Source: Dimorphilus gyrociliatus
Taxonomy: Eukaryota; Annelida; Polychaeta; Dinophilidae
NCBI GenBank assembly: GCA_904063045.1
Contig: CAJFCJ010000007.1
Span: 3,789,404 to 3,853,403, forward strand
Direction of reading: 5' to 3'
DNA length: 64,000 nucleotides
Shown: positions 56,854 through 64,000 of the stretch, in pieces
How positions within the stretch are numbered: the first letter of the stretch is position 1
Layout: each line of letters begins with the position of its first letter
Program-made: the position numbers and the translations under genes
Notes under the pieces: model-generated
What the model was told of the DNA's origin: nothing
The model's database searches: none
The model's input: only the letters and a program-made list of their open reading frames with translations

Positions 56854-59800
56854 TTATTTCCAAGCTCTTGAAAGAGCTTTCCTTGAGGAAAATTTTTGCG
56901 TTACGACAGATACAACAATCATTCCCGTGACAACGGCACTAATAAAAAAATAGTCAAAATCTTCTTTTAATACATCGTACATTTTCGATGGCATGAGACG
57001 AGTATAGAATAAATCTGGAGAGTAACAATATTATAATAATATTTTCAATTAATTCTTCAAGATAAGGCTATTCAATTTACCTAGACCATAGGTGAGAACA
57101 AGTGACGTTGATTCCAATCCTGCTGGTGCAGTGTGAATTCCTTTAACTCTATATACTGACTGATTATAATTAACCATCGCTTCGAATAGCTTTGGTAATT
57201 CTGGGATATAGGGGAGAACGCCTTCTTCTCTAAAAGATGAAATAATGTTACATTTATTGCAATAATATTATTACTATAGATGTGTTTAAAATTTTACGAA
57301 CTGTGACTCCGCCGTTGGGACTAAGGGTCGTCTAGGATCTAGAAGCATCTTTGGTAAAGCTAAAATCGATCCAGTTGGTAAAGCCACTAAATTAGGAATA
57401 AAAAAGGATGAGTTAATACTAAAGCAATAAAAAGTTAATAAATTATTTATATTGTATATATTAATATACACTTATATAAACATACTTATAACTTCTTTGT
57501 TAGTAATACCCTTCTCGGTAACTGTCACTGCCATTGCAGATACGTGACCAGAAAATATATAAGCTTGAGTCATAAACATAGGCTGATAATTCACGGAGAA
57601 TGAGCTAAACGCCGTTGCATTGTTTTGTTCTTTACCCTCAAAAATTTCAACAACTGCAACTTCGCTTCTTTTTTGTCTATTTTTCACCGAATAATAAACA
57701 TACTAAAAATAGAAAACAATTTTAATATTAACATTGTAATACGTGGAATAAAATTGAAAATATTTACAGCTATCCAATTTTCAGAATGAACTATTTGTAC
57801 AGGGCCCAAAGCGCTTTTGTGCGTTGTAGAATAAACGACGTTCCCAGTTACTCCATCAATTAGATATACTGATATAAAAGCTGTTGAAAGAGATAGATAA
57901 ATCTAATGAGAATCGGAAACTTATTAGAAGAGGAGAATTTAAGTTCAGTTTTACATTTTCCCTGTTGATCAACTCCTGAGGTAGTTACGGCAAATAAATT
58001 TGGGTTTAAGTACTTGTACATAACACTTCTGTCTCCCAAAACAACTCCTTGAGAATGAACGTGTTCTAGAAAAGAGACAGTAAACATGTAGGAAAAAGGT
58101 ATTTCCTGATATCTTAAATAGTAATTTGTACCGATTGATCTCTTTGCGACTATGTTTGTTATATTCTGCTCGTTTTTCATCAGATCAACTCTCCATGATG
58201 GAGCAGCAACTAAATACTGAAAAAAGACATTTGCAATTAAACTTCAGTAGAATAAAGTAAGATAACATTAAAATCGAAATATTGACAAATTTAAATTAAA
58301 TTTGATATCCTTGTTTAATTAAAACTCTTTATTATACTTACGCTATCTTCTTGCATAATAACATATCCATTTAGTATATTGGTAGTGGTATCAACCGTAT
58401 ATGTGAATAAGTTATTGGCATGTTCTTTCACAACATTTTTTCCTTCCGTTGGGTAAACGTGTACCTGTTTATGATAAATGAAGCGTTTAAAACACATTAA
58501 TAGGTTCACTTTAAAAATCTGTTACCATTTTCGAACTGTCAATTATTACTAATGGTGCAATGTAGTCTTCCTGGACAAATTGAAGTTGAGTAATTTGAAT
58601 TGGTACGTAGTTCATAAGAACACCATCGTTCGATCCTTGAATTTCACCAGTAATCGGATTGAAAGTCATAAATATAGACTGAGCTTTTGTCTGTAAGAGA
58701 AAACAGAAAAGGTAATCATATTAGTGTAATGCTAAAAGTGAATATGCATTGATATGAGAAGAATAGGACTAATCAATATATTTTGAGATTCAAAAAAGTC
58801 TCATTGATGTAAACTTACAGCATGTCTTGCCACAACAGTAGCCACAGGAGGATGGGGAAAATGAGCCGTTGTCCTTTGAATATATAATGGAAGAGCTATT
58901 TTCCCAGAGTGGTCAAAAACTTCAGCATTTGTTATACTAATTTGCCATAATATTTGACCGCTTAAATTATCAATACCAAATAGCTAAAAAATTGACGAAA
59001 AGAATATTAAGTTATTATAATAATGACATATATTCTATACAGTATATATATGTATATTATGTTCGAATGTACTACCTTCATGGAAGCTGTAGTTGCTACA
59101 ATCATTTTATGTAAGTTAAAGTCATCTCTTGTCAAATAATCAGGATCGTTTATTAATTCAGCTCTTCCGGAATTTGATCCACTAGTTTTAGACAATTTTG
59201 CTGATATATGAAGAATCCAAGTCTATAGAAAGCAAACAAATAAGTTTATTTTTGGAATGGTATATGTAAATATAGAAACTTAATTATAAATACTACAATT
59301 CGAAATGGTACTTACGCCAAATTGATGTAACTGGGTAATTAACCTTTTCACAAACATACTAGCCAGATTATCTGAAAGAAATCACATAAGTCATTAAAAT
59401 AATACTTTGTCTGCAAAATATTACACAACAATTAAAGTTTTAAAAGAATGAACAAAATTCAAGTCATTTTTCGAGGGAGAAAAATTACATCTAAAATTTT
59501 TTCCTTAAAAAAAAAACAAGCTATTCAAAATACAAACTATACTAAAAAAGACATACAATTAGTAAGATTTTCTTACTACCAGATAACATGCACGATTGAA
59601 CAGTGAAAAAATGACATCTTAATTGAAACAAAACTTCGTGAAGTTATAACAAAGAAATTTACCATTTAAACTTGTTGAAAATACAGCTGTCAATATTATA
59701 GACATAAAATATAGTTATACAGTATATATTAAATATATATATATATATACATATAATTCTTTATATACAAAAATATATAAAAACCTAATTCAATTGTTTA

Positions 59801-62002
59801 CATAGTTATTCAATATTAAAGATCAGCTTATTAAGAAAATTTTTATACTTACATCCTGAACTGCCAAATTCATCTTCCATTTCAGCTTGAATTTGAGACA
59901 CTGGCAAATCAACCATTTCGACAGAGAGTATATTTGACAGAGCTTCCTCCCTCGTCCATGTTATTCCTCCTTCATAACAAAAATACAGTTTTAATATAAA
60001 ATAAGGAAAATCTTAATTATGATGAAAAAATTAATAATTGTTATCTTAGATATTCTACATAAATCAGGGACTAGTTTCCATATTATTAGTATTCATTATG
60101 CAGCTTATCTGAGTGATCAACTATCAAATACTTCGATTTGATAACGATAAGAAAAGATCAATGATGTATCTTAAATAAAACTAACCATTCTTAATGAACA
60201 TTGACAGAGAGAGATCATCAGAAATAATAAAAACTCGCACAGAAGTGGTGCCATCTTTTTTCTTAAACGCTAATACTCTGAGTTCATTTGGATATTTTCT
60301 ATACGATGGCCATATGTCACTCATTTGTAAGCTAGTTATTTCATTTCCAGTTTCATATTCAAAAAATCTTATTTTTATTTCTTGATTTTCAACGGTTGCA
60401 GTGGCAATAATTAGCTCGTTGTTAAGTTTGGTGATGGAAGTAGCAACAATCTATAATATTTTAATAGTGTATCTTTATAGATTTTTTCTATTACATTAAT
60501 TTAATTAATAATTACATTATCGGAATAAAATAATTCTTTTGTTTTGTCTCCGTCAATCTTTATTAAAGCCATACCAGAGCCTGAACTTTTCTTAAAACCG
60601 AATAAGCTACCTAGACTCTCTCTTGTTTCAAATAATGCATTTAGGTTTTTTGAACATGTAGAAGCCTATAAAGAAAGTTAACTTGAATAGTTCTGCCTTT
60701 AATTCAGAGGTTTAAAAACTTACAGATAGAACTATTTCCTTATAGGAATGGGGTTTAGCAGCGTTTAATAAGTATAATCGGGATTTTTCACTTTCTAAGC
60801 AGACTACATTAGTTGTAACGGTAATACATCTGAAATAATTGTTCGATTTGTCAAGAACTTTAATACAAGCTGGCATATAAAAACTCTTACTCTAGGCTGT
60901 CTGTTTTCATCCAAGGGTTTTTAATTGTATTCTCAGCTACGCGACTACCATCAGTACTATAAGAAATAACATCAGTATCTCCTGAGCTAGGAATTCTCAA
61001 TACAGTCACAGAAGAATCCGTATTTATGAGCTTTTGAAATTTGCTCTTGAGGCTGCAAGTTATTTTCTATTACAGATTTTTAATATAAATAACAATGAAA
61101 TTGACTTACGGTGTTAAAGTTTTCGTCCATTGAACTCTTCCTGTGGAAGTGTCTACAGACCAAACACGATTATTGGCAAGAACTGCCACTTTTTCTGAAA
61201 GTTAATTTATTAAATTATGAGAGAATAAGGATAACTTAGTAAGTATACTACTTACCACTTCTTCCACCATAAATAACACCAGTGGCTCTATAGATGGAAA
61301 AAAGGGTAATAAACGTAAATTTTTTTATAAAATTACATAAATATTAATAACTTACGTTCCTTCAGGTTCACTTTGTAAATTCACTTCCCATAATAGAAAT
61401 CCTTGATTTATAGTGAATGCCCTAACAAATTTGCCACCCCCAGATATAGCAACGACAGCTTTTTGGATTAAATTTATTTTAAACAATGTATATACTGTAT
61501 AAGCAGACGATAATCTATACCTGTTTCTAGATGTAGTACCGTGTCCAAACGATCATCGTTCTCTAGAATCTGACGCCAAGCTAAAATAAAATATTAAAAA
61601 TTAATGATATATGGTTAGTATTTTTTTAAAAGTTTGAAAATCGTTCAATATAGTTTATACGAGTTAATACTAATTATTTATATAAGAAAACGTGGTCAGA
61701 TAAATAACTTTGATAAAATGATTCACAGTAACTTACATAATTCTCCATTTTTCACTGTTAAGGCGGCTATAACATTTTCTTCACTTCCAACAATCACTTT
61801 TTTACCAAACTGACCTGCCTGGTTGAACGCTGCAAATTGGACCTTGCCTATGTACTGCTGTCGCCTGCAAGCGGCCAATACAACGTAAAAATGTAAACGC
61901 TAAACAATTAAATAACAAATACCAGTCGAATTTTCCTACTTGATCTTCGTACAAACAATGAACTGTACACAGAACGGTTAGATATATAAAAAAGACACGC
62001 AT
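56854..62002 (-). CDS. EMC1: EMC1, ER membrane protein complex subunit 1
   Basis: About 20 exons with short introns. EMC1 is the largest EMC subunit: a signal peptide, two lumenal beta-propellers and one C-terminal TM. The start MRVFFIYLTVLCTVHC is a signal peptide, followed by LYEDQVGKFDW and RQQYIGKVQFA, the invariant mature N-terminus. Later exons give NVIAAL, DYLTRDDFNLHKMIVATTAS, HVHSQGVVLGDRSVMYKYLN, VYYSVK, EGKEQNNATAFSSF, GITNKEVI and LPTGSILALPKMLLDPRRP. The last exon has FDYFFISAVVTG (TM) and ends SSRKALSRAWK. Start chosen as ATG at 62002; a GTG two codons upstream is not used. Exon edges were not all checked. Confidence 0.95.
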
Positions 62003-62343
62003 CTTCACTATTTATCACTCTAAAAGTAAAATATTTAGAATGACTGAGCAATACGGGTATATAAACTATACCAGTTTTCGCAAGAAGCTCGTAGCTCGTT
62101 GAGGCCGTGAGCTGACTACTTTTTTAAAATAACTAATGCAGTTTTGACTTATAGTTTGCGTTATAATAATAAATATGATGTATTTTCTATTGTCTTACAT
62201 ATGTCTAACAAACAATGAGGTTCATGTACAAAGCATATAGCTTAATTTCAGTGTGATGTAAATTTTACTACAAAGAGGGTACATTAAATTGTTTATGATA
62301 CAAATTCAATAGAATAAAACAAAAAATTCGGAAAGTTGACATT
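62003..62343. other. EMC1 promoter and EIF3F 3' flank
   Basis: 341 bp between two minus-strand genes; AT-rich, no gene seen. Confidence 0.5.
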
Positions 62344-63555
62344 TTATTTTAAAATACTCAATTTTTCCTTCAACATTAGTTGAGTCTTCGTTAAGTTTGC
62401 CAAATATACTACCATCAACAAATCTTTCATATTAGAATTGACAATTGTATCAAACTCTTCAGCGCTTAACTTTGGTACGCTGTTAATTAATTCTAATAAA
62501 CTTCTGCCTACTTTTGGGTTTGCCTCTAATTCTTTTTTAGTAACTTTATCAACATAGTCCTCAACTTTTTCTAACATGGTCTCAATCTGCTCCGAAGCCT
62601 TGGCTACTTGTTCCATATCGCTACGAACCGAAACGACTTTACGTGGTAGACTCTTCGCTTGGGAAATAGTGTGAAAAGCAACTCTTTCAGCATCTTGGGC
62701 AACAATGTCAATATCTAAAGGCGTAAATATAACACCTTGAGCTTTGCCAGATATTCCAACAGCAGATCCAATGTAGCCTTGAATGTTCATTCTGTTATTC
62801 TTTAGAGATGTGTCTACTGTTATATGTATCGGTTGTTTACACTCCAAAGAGTAATATTCGTGAATTAAACGGGAATGGGCAGTAACTTCATTTCCAGTTG
62901 AGTACCTATAACACAATGCAATCAAAATTCAGCTATATAGTAAATAACAGACTAGTTACCATCCAACAACAGTTTCCCAAGGGGTTACTCGTTTATATAA
63001 ATCAAACATTCCTTTAGCATATTCAATATCAACTGCAACCTATAAATATTTAACATAAATTAAAACGAGGAAATGTGGTAAATTATGAAATTAGGAAGTA
63101 AAGAATATAGCAAGTATTGAAGTTTCCCTCAACCCATATTCCTTGTATGAAATATTTCCTATCTATTAAAACATATGTATATCTATATGTATTGCAGGAA
63201 GCATATTAATACTGTGTCTAAGTTTATTTCTAAGATAAATATTAAACATCATTCATATTTTGATTTACTATACCTCATCAGCTGATTCATTGTGAGGAAC
63301 TGTAAAACAATTTGTAATTTCTACCACATTCTTGTCAACGATTCCTGTAATAGTTTAATGAGTGATAAATGAGTAGCATGCCGCCGAAAGTATGTTGGAT
63401 AAAATATTTGGAAATAACATAAATTCAATTATAATAGTAATATTACCTAAGAGTGTTCCGATTACCCTCTTTGGGTCTTCACTTCTACGTTCATAAGAAT
63501 CTACGATATTGAATAAAACCAGAGGATGAACCTTTACTTCCAGTGCAGAAGCCAT
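62344..63555 (-). CDS. EIF3F: eIF3 subunit F
   Basis: Four exons. eIF3F is an MPN-domain subunit of translation initiation factor 3. Exon 1 encodes [20 protein letters not shown] with GTLLG, the MPN start. The next gives [20 protein letters not shown]; then [20 protein letters not shown] and [20 protein letters not shown]. The JAMM H-x-H pattern after GWY is absent (GWYSTG), as in other eIF3F proteins. The C-terminal half has [29 protein letters not shown] and a coiled stretch, ending [20 protein letters not shown]. The start context CAAGATGGCTTC resembles TISU. GTF3C1 diverges 264 bp away. Confidence 0.95.
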
Positions 63556-63819
63556 CTTGTAGAAATTTTACGTGAGAGGTGGAAAAATATTAACTGGTAA
63601 TATTTGGCTATTTCGTTACCAGGTTATCGCCACGTGATGAATGTTTTGGGAGAAGCTTGTTCAGCTTTAGTGCACTGAAGTAATTTAAACATATAATTGA
63701 AATATTATATTCTAATAATTTTTTGCTTTCACATAAAGTATGAAACTAACTAACTGATCATTAAGATGAAATACGCATGAAAGCAAAGATTTGATTCAAA
63801 TTCTAATTGCATCAGAAAG

Positions 63820-64000
63820 ATGGATATCCTTGATTCGACAATTGATGAAGTTGCATTGGAGGGCTTAGATGGTAACACTTTACTGTTAATTAATAATTAT
63901 CAGCCTTTAGGTGAAATTTTCAATTTTTGCACAGGCATAACAATACCATCTCTCTGGATACGCTTGGAAAATCGACGTCCTCCTCTTCAATTCACTCTAG
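63820..64000 (+). CDS. GTF3C1: GTF3C1 (TFIIIC subunit), 5' end only
   Basis: The gene runs off the window. Exon 1 (63820-63871) encodes MDILDSTIDEVALEGLDG; exon 2 starts at 63935 and reads ITIPSLWIRLENRRPPLQFT. The DEVALEGLDG and LWxRLExRxPP motifs are the conserved N-terminus of the largest TFIIIC subunit, which binds the B box of tRNA genes for RNA polymerase III. The intron is 63 bp, phase 1. The call rests on about 38 residues, but they are very characteristic. Confidence 0.85.
   Translation, partial: MDILDSTIDEVALEGLDGNTLLLINNYQPLGEIFNFCTGITIPSLWIRLENRRPPLQFTL

Overview
The window is metazoan nuclear DNA, AT-rich (about one third G+C by eye) and unusually compact: 23 protein-coding genes or gene pieces in 64 kb. 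Most have several exons, with introns mostly of 50-120 bp. Every gene was recognised from protein motifs read by eye; no search was run. Animal-only genes (MMP21, CATSPER3, APLF, an SBK-type kinase, a PTCHD transporter) point to an animal with a small genome, plausibly a miniature bilaterian such as a meiofaunal annelid. The species cannot be fixed from sequence alone.

Layout. 1-9.6 kb: EME1 (-) and APLF (+), two DNA-repair genes back to back, then a patched-domain transporter (-). 9.6-17 kb: BUD13, SLC35B4 and NAPG (+), an unknown antisense gene nested in a NAPG intron, then NDUFS3 (-). 18-21.7 kb: EMC4 (-) and two tandem, diverged, unrecognised paralogues (+). 21.7-26 kb: a gene-poor stretch of simple repeats with two GC-richer islands. 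26-31.3 kb: MMP21 and an MFSD4/NaGLT1-like transporter (+). 31.7-41.1 kb: NUP205 (-), CENPL and CATSPER3 (+). 41.5-48.9 kb: VPS11 (-) and PLRG1 (+). 50.6-54.7 kb: an SBK kinase (-) and a second gene-poor stretch holding a possible spliced micro-ORF. 54.8-64 kb: RPF1, EMC1 and EIF3F (-), and the 5' end of GTF3C1 (+).

Recurring architecture. Many neighbours are divergent with start codons only 140-300 bp apart (EME1/APLF, NUP205/CENPL, VPS11/PLRG1, EIF3F/GTF3C1), which suggests shared bidirectional promoters. Several start codons sit in micro-exons (9 nt in PLRG1, 15 nt in VPS11, 16 nt in NUP205). Some introns are stop-free multiples of three (NDUFS3 57 nt, NUP205 78 nt) and are silently included by simple ORF calling. 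The genes are mostly housekeeping (splicing, ribosome biogenesis, ER insertion, vesicle traffic, nuclear pore, translation) and form no operon-like pathway, although two EMC subunits (EMC4, EMC1) lie in one window.

No mobile element, tRNA, rRNA or CRISPR was recognised. The least explained items are the tandem paralogues, the NAPG-nested gene, the exon-like islands upstream of MMP21, the micro-ORF transcript at 53.3 kb, and a recurring AGRTGGCGC motif found only between genes.
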